From Baylisascaris procyonis (Eukaryota; Nematoda; Chromadorea; Rhabditida; Ascarididae), in NCBI GenBank assembly GCA_037389465.1, contig JAZARR010000074.1:4402501-4466500 (forward strand): 64,000 nt of DNA. The letters are read 5' to 3'. This document shows positions 52,618-64,000 of this stretch, piece after piece. Both the position numbers and the translations under genes were made by a program. The notes under the pieces were generated by a model. That model ran no database searches. It saw only the letters and a program-made list of their open reading frames with translations, and was not told the DNA's origin. Position 1 is the first letter of the stretch; each line of letters begins with the position of its first letter.

Positions 52618-53226
52618 AAGCGACCGTACCACTCTTCTTGTTTGCGAAGCATTTAATCGATAATCGCGGGTTTGTTCTCAAATTGTAGATCATAAAACAC
52701 CACGCAACTGATGATTCCATTGTGCGTGATAAAACGAAAAAAAAGAGCGTTCGTTGAAATAGAGACCGTAACTTGATACATAGAAAAAATATCTGCTAAT
52801 AACTTACAATCTTTTACGTTTATTATCCACATGAAATTACAGAAGGCCATAGAAGTAATTTTGATTCATAATATTTTCAGTTAATGCTTTCGGCCATCCA
52901 TTGATGATCGTTTACTTGCCAAAAGAAAATCCAATTGAAAACAGACTCGTAATGGATATAAAAATTTTCTCTTTCAATTTAACGCACTCAATAAATCACC
53001 CACCGAGGTAGCTGCCCATCGAAAATCACGGTTGGATAACCTTTGCACTAACAAATATTTTTCTTATGTATCACAAGTGTAGTCCCGATTTCAAAGAACG
53101 CTTTTTTCGATTTATCACGCGCAGTGGAATCATCATTTGCGTGGTGTTTTATGATCTACAATCTGAGAACAAGCCCGCTATTATCGATTAAATGCTTCAT
53201 AAATAAGACGAGTAGTACGGTCGCTT
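52618..53226. repeat. inverted repeat, arms about 180 bp (copy 3)
   Basis: Same structure as 20282-20889. One extra A in the left arm breaks the overlapping 104-codon frame, which supports that frame being non-functional. Confidence 0.8.
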
Positions 53227-56200
53227 ATGCGGTCGCTAATCTCTTGATTATCTATTTGTACTAAACTTTCTACTAGTTTGCAAGTTATATTGCACTTCTC
53301 TCTTCTCGAAAATATTTCAGTATTTTTACGCACTTCTCATAGTTTGGTGCTATCTATATATAATTAGCATTTACGCATTCGCGTAAATGTTATCTATCTG
53401 TAACTATGTCGTAATAAAAACTGCAGATAAGTTCTTTCCAGGAAGGAAAATTACGAATGCGATATCCGATGAACGAATAGATGGAAAATGTTAGGTGCAA
53501 TAGTGCACAAACGATAAATACAGTTAAAAGTTGGTCTTACAACTGCAAAGATGGACTGAAATTGAATTAGGAGAGATGAAGAAATTTTTTCATCACAATA
53601 CAGTGTGAAAATAATTTCAGTCTAGCGTTGAATTGTTGCTTTCAACACTCTGCACTTTATGGGTACATATTACCGATATTGGTGACGCTCCACACTGATG
53701 CCTACGTCACAATGCAAACAATAAAGCGTTACTGCAATAGAACCAAGGAGATCGGGTGCGCAGTTTTGCAGTTTTCTTTTTCGATGAAGTTTTGCAGAAA
53801 ATTGTTTCTTCTTGAGCACAACGCAATGATCCACTAGAGAAATATATGCAAAAAACATTTCTGCGAAGAAAAATTCAACATTTTTTAATGCTGCAAGACT
53901 AATGCAACAGCATCACAAGCAACTAGTGGTATGGCTCAATTGATTTAATTTCCATCAATCTATTGATTCGAATTGACTCGACCAATGATGTGAAAATTAC
54001 TGAACCAGCGTTGACATCTTTCGACCAGCTGTTTAATCAGTGATGGACAAAATCAGATGGTCGAAAATGATGCGGTCAAAGCGGTTCAACCAACCGAATA
54101 CAAGCAGGTGCACAATAACTCTTCTCCTCCTTCCTATTTGCCTCAAATATCAAAGCGTACGAACAACTAACACAGTTGGTACTCTTATGAGGTCACATAG
54201 ACAAATAAATATTAAGCGAGATATTTGCATCAACACTTCGTGATTCGACTCCCAACCGCGAACATAGAAATATTCAGATACTGAGACGTTTGAAGAGAGA
54301 ACTAATTGATGAGGGATTTGCTTTCGGAAACACTTTTAAATTAGTACGAATGCAGTAGTGTAGGTGGATGTTGACGTTTATTCAAAGAAAACCGACAGTA
54401 TCCACAAGCTGTCAATGAAAACACCACAAAACGAATGCGAAACAACTTATCCGCAATCAATCGATTATTTCTGCAAGCCATTACTGAAAATATTGCGGAA
54501 ATTTGGCTATTATAAGCGACTCTAAACACAACAGCAATCCATTCTTCCATCATAGGCAAATGTGATAAACACTAAACACTGACATATTTCACATGATAGG
54601 TCTGGGAGCTGTCATTAATCGGGCACACGAGTTAGTGCTGAGATCATGCCTTTGACTCAATTGGAAATGAAACAAGCAAACAAATTCCGATGAAATGTAG
54701 AAATGAAGGTTCAGAAGTTTCGGTCTCAAAAGTTATGACTCACTGACAATGAGAAAAAGCCTCATAAACATGACAACAATTATTCCTAATTGCTAGATTT
54801 GTTCTGCAAAGTAATAGCTGCCTCAGTTCTCTGAATATATCACTGAGATAAGCAATATGAAGAAAAAACAACGGAAGTTGATCCCTGGGAATATCAGGAT
54901 TGAGTATGCACATGATATGTGTCGGGCAACTAAGACTACCGGACTGATATTTGAAGTGCGCGGCCGACGACACACCTCTTATAACTCTTTCGGTTGTGAA
55001 GCGCAGCGCTTAAATGATGACGAAGGCTTGATCGCATCGCTTCGGAGTCACAATGAAATACATCGATGAGCAAACTATATTGATCGATTGTTCAATCTAC
55101 ATCGCAATTTCACTGACTAAAATAAATGAAACGATATTATATTTATTTATTTATAGTGAAAAATTCATGCTGAGAATTCAGGCTGATGTGAAAATTTAAA
55201 AAAAAAAAATTCGGACGATTATATCGAACGAAAGAGGCTGGAATGAAGAGATTGAACGATCAGTGAAAATGACCAATTCTACTCCCTTATTTGCACTAAA
55301 ATATTTTCGGCCAGCCTCACATATTCCAATTTTCACTCAAAAAGAAGCGCATAACAATTCTGTTGAGAATCAAAAGTTAAACAGTTGATAGAATATCACT
55401 TAGAAGGAAGAATAGACTGCACTTCAGCAAAAAAAAAGAACTTAAATTAGCACTTTAAATTTTCTCATCAATTCAATGTAAAGAAAACATTCGAAATTTT
55501 TTGTTACCAATTTTCCAAAGTCAGACATCTCAATGAAAAAGAGTTCATAAACAATCAACCATAAATAATCTAAGAATATTTACAATATTGATAATATAAA
55601 GTAAAATCTTATTGCATCTAACAACTGAATCGATCAACGAAGAAACAACGTCGAATAGCATCACTACATTCGCACAACGCACATAACTTCTATGATGCGA
55701 ATTTCTTCGTTTTGCACGGTTATGATCAAAAAGAACTATAGGCAACGTTCGCAGTCAGAACACCCGAAAGACAACGCCGTCAAACGAATTTTTTTTTTCA
55801 GTTCGACGATCAGATCTATTTTATTGTGAAAGTAATCCTCATTCAACGATAGAGTGGCAAATAAAACGTTTTCAATGAATGCCATCAGCGAACAAACTTT
55901 CAGTGTCACCTCGAAATCATTTATTTGTCTGCAATGAACCGATTGTATAACAAAAATCTCAACTTAAAATTCGCACACTTGATGACATTTCTTAAATTAT
56001 CAGCTGCAATTTTATGCATAAATCGCGAAATTTTGCAGAAAGAAATTGCCAGCTGCTAGCAAAACCTTTCTATTGTTTATCATGTGCAAGTAGAGCAGCT
56101 GCCGAAAAAAAGGATAGTCCAAAGCGACAGCGAAAAGAACCAAAACCTAAATCATCTGAGGTTAAATTACTGCTTAGGGCACTATTAGCCACATGATGCC

Positions 56201-58706
56201 ACATAGGAAATATGGAAGCGAAAAAAGAGGAACAAGGTGTTTTATCGGAAAAAAGGGGAACAAGGTACTTCATGCAGTAAAACTCAATACTCGATATTGT
56301 TTTCAATAATGAAGCTGAGTGCTTCGATCTAGTGTCCTGCGAGGAGGAAACAATTTTCGCTGCAAGGAGATCCACGTTCAAGAAGGGAGTCGGCGGAATG
56401 ACGAAAAATCTAGAGGGTTGAAGAAGACAACATGCAAATGTATGAGCAATGAAATGGCATTGACGAATAACAACTGCTTTATTGCATCATCAAGCTTGTT
56501 ACCGCAAACGTAGAATCAGGAAGCTCAAATACCTACTAAACTTACTTCTTTATTCCTCCTCGTGTTTCAAAAAAAAAACAAACAAACAAAACAAAACAGA
56601 CATCGAAAACAATATTCCACCACTTAATAATTTCAATCCATTTTACATATTAAAGTGAAACGGAAAATAATAATTACATCTAAGATATCTTAATTAGCGT
56701 AATCTATAGAGAAATTAAGAGGGGGCATTTGATGCAAATTAAGCCGAATAAAAACACTTTGAATATTTCTTCCTAACATCTGGAGAAAAATATATTTCTA
56801 AAAATGTATTAGGCGATAGAATGGATTTATAAATTATCCGTCAACGCTGAGAACATTTTAAGTCACAACCGCTTATTGAAGCAAACGCTAAATTTCACAA
56901 ATGAGGTTTCATGGCTCTATCATTTTCAGTAAATTTTTAAGAAACGATAAAAATGCCAAAAATTTTGATATCCTCTTTCAAACTCCAAAGTGGACAAATC
57001 CCGTTTGTCTTGCATCAAAAGCGTCCATGAATTCAAACTTCTCAATAAGGGTAACGAATGTAAAATCAATGCAATATGAAATTTACATCGATAAGTTAGC
57101 AGTATAAATTTTTTGCTGAATTTCCTCGCTTTGTCGGTATGCTTCTGCGTCCGTCGAACGCATCAAGTGAAATAAATAAATGGATCTCGAAAAAAAATCG
57201 GCATATACTTATTTGAGTAGTGCGGGAAACGAGTTTTTTTTTCTTTTTTAGAACAAGCTGTAGAACAGTTGGCCTAATTTGTTGAGCACATTTTTCTTCC
57301 TTTTCTGATTAGAGTTTTTATAGTGCAGAAAAATTTCCACAAAATGTTCAATTGCTGCGGAGGAAATGCTCCAGAAATTATGGCATCGCATTGTGGAAAA
57401 AACTTCAAGCAGCGAAAGTCGATCGAGACAATTTCAAATATTTGGTGAGTTTCACATTTATTTACCCATTTCAGATGCAGCATAATAAAATACTTCAAAA
57501 AATAAGACCAAATATTCGGTGATCCTTCTTAGCCCACCTTCCTTTCCTTTCAGCTTTCGCCTGATCCTCTTCTTGTGCATTCATTTGCGGCCACGAAAAA
57601 AAAAATCGAAAACATCATCACTTAGGAGCCAGTAGTCATAAATGGAAACAAAGGCCCCTTATGACTGTAAGCGTAAACAAAAGCGCATATCGCAGATCTA
57701 ACGCAAGTCACATATATTGAAGCCACGACTCTAACGAACACCGAAGGAAAATCCAAAAATATTGTAATTTTATTACACATTACTTTCTATTATAAACATC
57801 TTTATATGCATATCTTTTTCTGTTATATCACTCCTGTATATGTTAAAGATTTTATTATACGCTCAATCATGAGCATCTATAGATAATTTTGTGAAAAGAA
57901 AAGAAACTTTGCTGCAACATTGCGACTGTCATATTCAACAGGATTTTAACAAAAAAATGCGGAGAGGAAGAACACAACGAGATTTTAAGGTGTTGAGCAC
58001 GTGACTTGCGGCTAGGAACGTGAAGTTGAAATTTTTTAATGCAAAGCTGAAATTTTCTACTCTTCAAAAGTAGGCCACAAATAATGGGAAATCAAGTAGC
58101 TTGCCGGTGCTGAACGCTTGTAATTGCGCGTGAACGTTTTGATGCGAAGGAAGAAAACTGGAAGGCTGATAACGCCTATGTCCTCAAATAATGTAGAGTA
58201 TAAAAATGCGACAAATCGAATTCAAAACAAAGGGAAAAGCGCATCAGGGGACCCCGCTAGGCAAAGGAAAGGGGTGATTGATATTCGCCTTTGCGATTTC
58301 AGTAATCACATCAACCAGTGTGAAAATTGCCAATAACAACAGAAAATACGCAATAGTGCGCTTGCATTTCAACTGAACCACTCGCTCATAAAAATGTTCC
58401 ACGAAAAGTGCAATCCAACTGATTCATAATGCATGCTAATTATTCTACCGGTGATATGCAATTTATATCACGTTAAATTGGAAAATGTATCCCTCAAATT
58501 TTGCAGCAGAACGTTCATTCGGGTTCAAAATTTCATGTGGTAAAGCATTGGAGATTGTGCCTAATTGAAGCCAAGCCACTGCACTAACATATGCGAAGAC
58601 CCACACAACATAGCAGCAATCAATCGGTCGTTTTGCAAATGAAAAATTTGTAAATGAGGTGAATTTTGCGGAAATTCTATATATCTGTTCCTGTCCTGTA
58701 CACGTC

Positions 58707-58724
58707 AAGGTCCGCGGGGACCTT
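58707..58724. repeat. inverted repeat at copy 3/4 junction
   Basis: The same 18-bp inverted repeat as at the other two internal junctions. Confidence 0.8.
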
Positions 58725-59907
58725 TTGAGATCCTATGCCTTCTATCGTTGGCCATAGGGCCGTATTAGATGTTCGTCCTACCTCGTTGGCGGGCTTTCAC
58801 GCGGCCGCATAATTACCACTTCCTACTATCAAATGCAGTGGGAGGGCGTCTGTATAGATAAAAAATTTTGCATGCCCGTGCTCAAATGCCTCCATAAACT
58901 ACCAAAATGTAGATCAAAAACACCCAACCGCTGAACACAATTAAAGGCCATGCGCTCGTAGATCAAAACCCACCGCCTCCTCCCCTCACCCTCCGGATAC
59001 CTTCAGACTGTGCGCGTAGATCAAAAAATCTACCAAACCCGACCAACGAGTACCGCCAGAAACGACCAACGCGCTGACACGACACACCGTAGCAGCACGC
59101 GGCCGCCAAAATGTTTTTTCAGCAGATCAAACGCGCGCCACCTGTGAACCCAATCTTCCAGCTACTTCGAAAGTCAAAGGCGACCGTCACTGCCCAAGTT
59201 AAACCAAAGATCGCACTGCATTCCGCAACTTGCAGTCGGAAGCTGGCGGCAACGGCCCGACAAAACTGAAGGCTCGAACGTGAAAGCTACCCAGCCTATC
59301 TCAACAAACGGCTAGAAAATCCAGCTTACGTTAGGCGGGGGAAATCAGATTCCATTGCAACCCCACTGACAAAGACCACCTGACAAAGTAATTTGAGATC
59401 ATGGAAGCTAGGAAGTTCTTGTGGCCACAACCCTCAGTAGTCCGCAGAGCCGCAGGCACGTCAGTGCGATCTTCGACGGAGTGATGTCGACTCCCTTGTT
59501 CACTTGACACGACCACGGCCTGTTTTTTCAACTGGCCTCATTGAGTGTGAGCACGACACAGGCAAAGCTTTAACCAACGCCACTCTCGGTTCAGCTACTC
59601 GGTTTTGGAATAAGCCCCCCTCAAAAAGTCATTAACTTAATCCCCAGTCAAAAAACCGAGAGCGACGAAACACAAGGCATAACAGCAATGCACAGAAATT
59701 TGCGTATGAAACAAAAACATGTTGCAGCAATAACAACCATAAAGACGACTATAAAAAATCACAAAATGCCGAAATATATGCCTTAAAGAAATTGCAAAAT
59801 ACAACAATATAAATCGGAAAGCTATCACTACTTCGTTCTTTGTATATTCAGTCGACTCGTCTATCCAAGTAGCGCTTGGATAAGACCGTCCTAGCCGCTT
59901 CTTTTGG

Positions 59908-60525
59908 CTAAGTTTTCATTGTTCCAGCATTTAGTCGGTACTCCTGCCATCCTGAAAACACTCGATGAATATCGCATGGAAAGCACTTGAGAGCCCATTG
60001 AACAATGGGATTGGATGATGAAATGCTTGGAAGAGCAAATGAAAGCATTCAATAAACGCACAAGAATTTACGCATGTATGAATGACAATTCTTGCGCAAT
60101 GTATGCGATGCTAATTCGTCACATGCAAATCTTAGCTCTTTTCGCCCTATAAAAGTCTGTGACCTTGAATTAACTACATCACTTAATCTGCAGCATCTAA
60201 AATTCCGCATACATTAAAAACTTAGACATATGCTACGCAGTGCTTTCCACATGAAATTAAAAATAAAAGGTGGAATGGACAAAATTTTCTAAAAAAATGT
60301 AGTTCAAGAAGGCTGTTTTAATATCATCTCACTGCTATAGAAAAAATTCAAAATCATTTTTTCACCATCATTTGGAAATGATTTTCTTCAACTCTTTTAC
60401 CTCCAACAACGGACAACCTTCCCTCGTGTAAAGATTGACACATTTTAGAACAACCTTAAAAATTCTTACTTCCGCTAATGACGTGTGCTCGTAACCAAAC
60501 TGCTCGCTGACGAAGCGTCGGGGAC
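59908..60525 (-). CDS. candidate minus-strand exons, function unknown (copy 4)
   Basis: Co-linear copy of the exon set at 11768-12384, with the acceptor and donor sites intact. Confidence 0.28.
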
Positions 60526-62317
60526 CTGTAGCAAAATAAAGTCAGTAATTGATGGAAACATTATCCACCACAACACAAATCGTCTAAAATTTCTCAACTC
60601 AAACAGTTGATATGACCAAAGTATGTTGCTCAGGACAGCTTAGTGACAGCCGATGAAGCAGAAAATATTACGTCTGAATTATGCTCATCACTGAAACGAA
60701 GAAAACAAGGCCATTAATTGTAGTCGAGAAGCCCAACCATTTACAAGTTAACCATCAGTGTGGAGTGCACTCTAACGGAATGGGTTGCAATTTGAATTTG
60801 CAACAGCTGTATGACTTTCATACTGCATCATAAGCTCTACGATCACACTCGCTGATCCTAACATAGAAGTAAACAACGCCATCGTAAACTCTCCTAACTG
60901 CTAATCAAAATAAGAAAATCGGAATTTTAAGAGTCGCCTCGAACTTAGGTTTATTTTGTGGTAATCGAGAAAGTGGAAGAAATATTAACAACATGATTTC
61001 CACGCTTGTCTTGTACATTACCCATTGTCGTGGGAAAAACGACAACAGATCGCAAAACATTCAAATGTAACCTCTCCAAATCCCCTCCTCTATTCAACCC
61101 TGCTCATCACATGCAAGGTAAATTTTTCACGAGATGGGTAATCGAAAAAAGTCTTAAAAATAGAAAAAATATCTTTATGAGCATCCGCTAATTGAAAATA
61201 TCCTTTATTTAGGCAAACATGTTATCAAAAGAGCTCATTGTTTTGATAAAATGTGCTATCAATTTTTATCAAAGTTTCTAACTTTGAGTTTTCCACGAAA
61301 TTCTACAAATTCAAAGCAAGAAGCAGCCAATAAACTCTCTACAGCACTAACTAAGAACATACCTCTCTCCATCGAAGTTCGTTCGATTCGTCGTATTTTG
61401 TTTATCATGAACCGCTTCCTCACCACAGCTCCCTTCTTTAGGTGTTTCGTCGCTTCGACCACCAGAGAATTTGTTGTTCTGAAGTTGTGTGGAATATTTT
61501 TTTATATTATATATAGAAAGAAATTAAAATGTTCTGAGGTACTAGAAGCGCAATCGTCGCTCCTTCGAACACAACCTTCAGAATGATAAAGAAGTAAATG
61601 AGCTCAGAACTAAATCTCTATTGCCTTGATTTCATCTATATTTTTTGTTGCCATCTAAATTCCATCTGAATGCTTTCAAAAAAATCATTTTAACTACAAT
61701 AAACTTTCCATCAAGTGATCACCAAATAGAAATGATCTCGGAAGTTAGATTTTAGTATAAATGAATCTGTGAATCAGTATTTCCAAGATAGTGGAACCGC
61801 ACTTAGACCAATTTTCAATTCCAAAGCTCATTTTGCTAATGAGAAACTTGTTCACCTTATACAACAATTTACGAAATAATTAAGTGATCGGAAATAGAAC
61901 AGCATTCCTTTTCATCAAAAACAAAAGGTTTCTGCCTAATAAAATATTGCCACGATTAAGCTCTGCAAATTTTTTTCACTGTCCATTATTCTTCTATCAC
62001 TTCAAATTACAGATATGAAACACCTTGTCAAAGCAAGTGGTAAATAGACAAGCGTAAAACTCTGGCAATAACCCCCATAAAAATGAGAGTGGAACGCCGG
62101 GAATCACTTCAAGATGGTAGCTCGCTTTTCTTCCATTCTTACTCACTCACGAGACTCGTATCCACGATACTTACCACCTCCACATAATGAGGGAAGATAT
62201 CAAAAATTTCTTCAAGGACTATAACCTTTCAAAAAAAATTCAGAACAAATTACAGACAATGCTTGACTATGTGCCCTCAAAAATTTGGTGACGGAAATTT
62301 TTAGTGAGAATCAAAAC

Positions 62318-62621
62318 CTGCTAGGATGTACTTCACGAAGCACCGAGTGGCATCGATGTCTCAACTTTATCCATAAGTTCTTCCATCTTCTACCTCAACG
62401 AGGCCTTCTGTCAAAACCAATAAGGAGCATATATCAAATAGAATGAAACCTTCGGTGATGATAATCGAAACTCGATGGTAATAAGAACAGCAAATGCTAA
62501 CCTCTGACTGCAGAGAATACAGAAGGTGCCGATCCGTCAAAAAACATAAATAGTTCGGCGATCACCTCATCCATTGCTCGTCGACGTAAGCCGCACCGGA
62601 CCAGAAGCACTCGACACATGA
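62318..62621 (-). CDS. candidate minus-strand exon pair (copy 4)
   Basis: Matches the pair at 14176-14479 with splice sites intact. Confidence 0.3.
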
Positions 62622-64000
62622 CTGGAAAAAATGAGCACGATTGGAGATATAGCCCTAATTTTGCACCATAAATCACTAAGCTGCAGACCATGACGCATAA
62701 ATAAAAATTTCGTAGCTTGTAGTGTTTGAACGCGGAGGTTTTGTACCGTTGAAAAGCTATGCTAACATTAAACCAATAAGTTCTTCTCATAGAAAGAAAA
62801 TCGAAGCTTTAAGGTTCAACTACCTTTTTCTATTTCTAACCAAATATAAGCTAAAAATACAGTTTCATTTCTTACAAAAGCAACAAAAGCTTGATTTCCT
62901 AACTCCAACCAACACAAAATTTATTCCGATCAAAACAAAAATTTATAGCACTAGGTATTTCCGAACCTGAATGAAATACGTCAATTAAAATGCACAAAGG
63001 GGTCGTGCAAATGACTGAAAGAAGACTTGAGAGTTGTGAAACAACGATGATGCAAATAAGCGAAGAGAATAAGTTAAAATTAGTGCGAAAGAGAATTAAT
63101 TAAACATTCACAACGGGGAAAAGATCACGACTTAAAAAAAGAAGAAACACGGGCGCAGAAGAAATTTAAGAAAAGAGAAGGAAAATAATCTTACAGTTCA
63201 ACATATGCTTGCAGGAATTTTATAACGCTGATGGTGAGTGATGTTGGGTGTTGTGTACCAAATATGGCGAAGATTCGCGCAGTAAATCGCGAAGGTACAT
63301 CTGGAAGAGGTCATCTTCCAAATTCAAAGTGAATTAATCGCTTCCTCACCTAAGTAGTGTTTTTTCAGGTAAACACATACACTACTGATTTATCAGTTTT
63401 TGTGATTACAAAAAAGATAAGGACCCTGTTCGGATAGAACAGGATTAATCAACAACAGCTAGGCCCTTCCTCTACCTCCCCCCCAAAAGAAAGGAAATAA
63501 CCATGGTGCCTGATTAAACGAGCATTTTCTTCATATCTGGAAATAAAGCACTAATCGGTCTCTCCAACATAGCTTAGGACCCTCAATTCCCCACGATCGT
63601 CAGGGTCGAATAAAAAAGAAGCAGGGAGGATGCAATGACCATTTACTCTACAAAGGAAAGTTTTTCTTAACAGTTATCACCATCTGGCTTATAAATGCCT
63701 CCTATTCACCAAATTAATTTTTGGACTCCACTGATCATATATCAGAGAAGTGATGAAGAAAAGAGTTATCTTTGACAACGATCGCCAAAATATGAACGGA
63801 ATATATAATAATAATTAAGAGCTAACCATTTAAAAATGCGGTTCCCGCATTTTCAGCGCTTGATGATAGAGATCGCGTTATTCGTTCTTTTTCCACAATC
63901 CTGTCAGCACAGTTACTCGAAGTCGACGAACAATTTCACTGAAATAAAGTACCTTCTGAATTATGCATATTGAACTATGCGCGACACACTCCCAACATGT

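Larger units (their letters stand above)
42895..58708. repeat. 16-kb tandem repeat unit, copy 3
   Basis: About 15.81 kb, co-linear with copy 1. It shares many single-base states with copy 2. Private changes include an extra A near 52738, which breaks an open frame present in copies 1 and 2, a longer C run near 47668, and local changes near 56240. Confidence 0.97.
58709..64000. repeat. 16-kb tandem repeat unit, copy 4, cut by the window edge
   Basis: The first 5.3 kb of another unit, matching 10555-15850 of copy 1. It follows the other copies closely until about 63120, then carries a cluster of private substitutions to about 63630. The array therefore continues past the right edge of the window. 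Confidence 0.95.

Noticed and set aside
10555..64000. rDNA, histone or other known tandem gene array, CRISPR array, or telomeric/satellite repeat
   Set aside because: No rRNA, histone or 5S-like sequence was seen. The unit is 16 kb with varied content, not a short satellite, and the sequence is eukaryotic in character.

Overview
The window looks like nuclear DNA of a nematode, probably a clade V strongylid such as a hookworm. It is AT-rich and sparsely coding. The likely genes are broken into short exons with AG/GT splice signals and introns from under 100 bp to almost 4 kb, and there are inverted-repeat elements. No prokaryotic operons, rRNA, tRNA, CRISPR arrays or long uninterrupted ORFs are visible. 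The organism call is inference from general character, not from a marker gene.

Positions 1-10554 are single-copy flank. Their one convincing gene is a plus-strand, three-exon gene (exons at 3551-3792, 4554-4713 and 8667-8762) with matching splice phases. It encodes a small beta-rich protein that resembles, on pattern only, the ETX/MTX2 or aerolysin-like fold.

From about 10555 to the right edge the window is a head-to-tail tandem array of one roughly 15.8 kb unit: copy 1 (10555-26373), copy 2 (26374-42894, 16.5 kb because it holds an extra 704-bp internal duplication), copy 3 (42895-58708) and the first 5.3 kb of copy 4 (58709-64000). The copies differ only by scattered SNPs and homopolymer indels. 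Every junction carries a short GC-rich inverted repeat.

Each unit has, in order: a GC-rich 1-kb head with spaced TAGATCAAAA motifs; candidate minus-strand exons; a minus-strand exon pair inside the 704-bp block; a 1.34-kb foldback element with arms of about 450 bp and a centre full of small hairpins; a two-exon plus-strand reading frame for a possible secreted peptide; a 155-codon minus-strand ORF, the longest in the unit; a second inverted repeat with arms of about 180 bp; and 5.5 kb of AT-rich sequence with no recognisable gene.

The most notable feature is the array itself: near-identical 16-kb units with an internal older duplication, mosaic SNP patterns that suggest gene conversion, and two large hairpin-forming elements in every complete unit. 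No gene in the repeated unit could be given a function by eye. The spliced models there are reading-frame and splice-signal arguments only.
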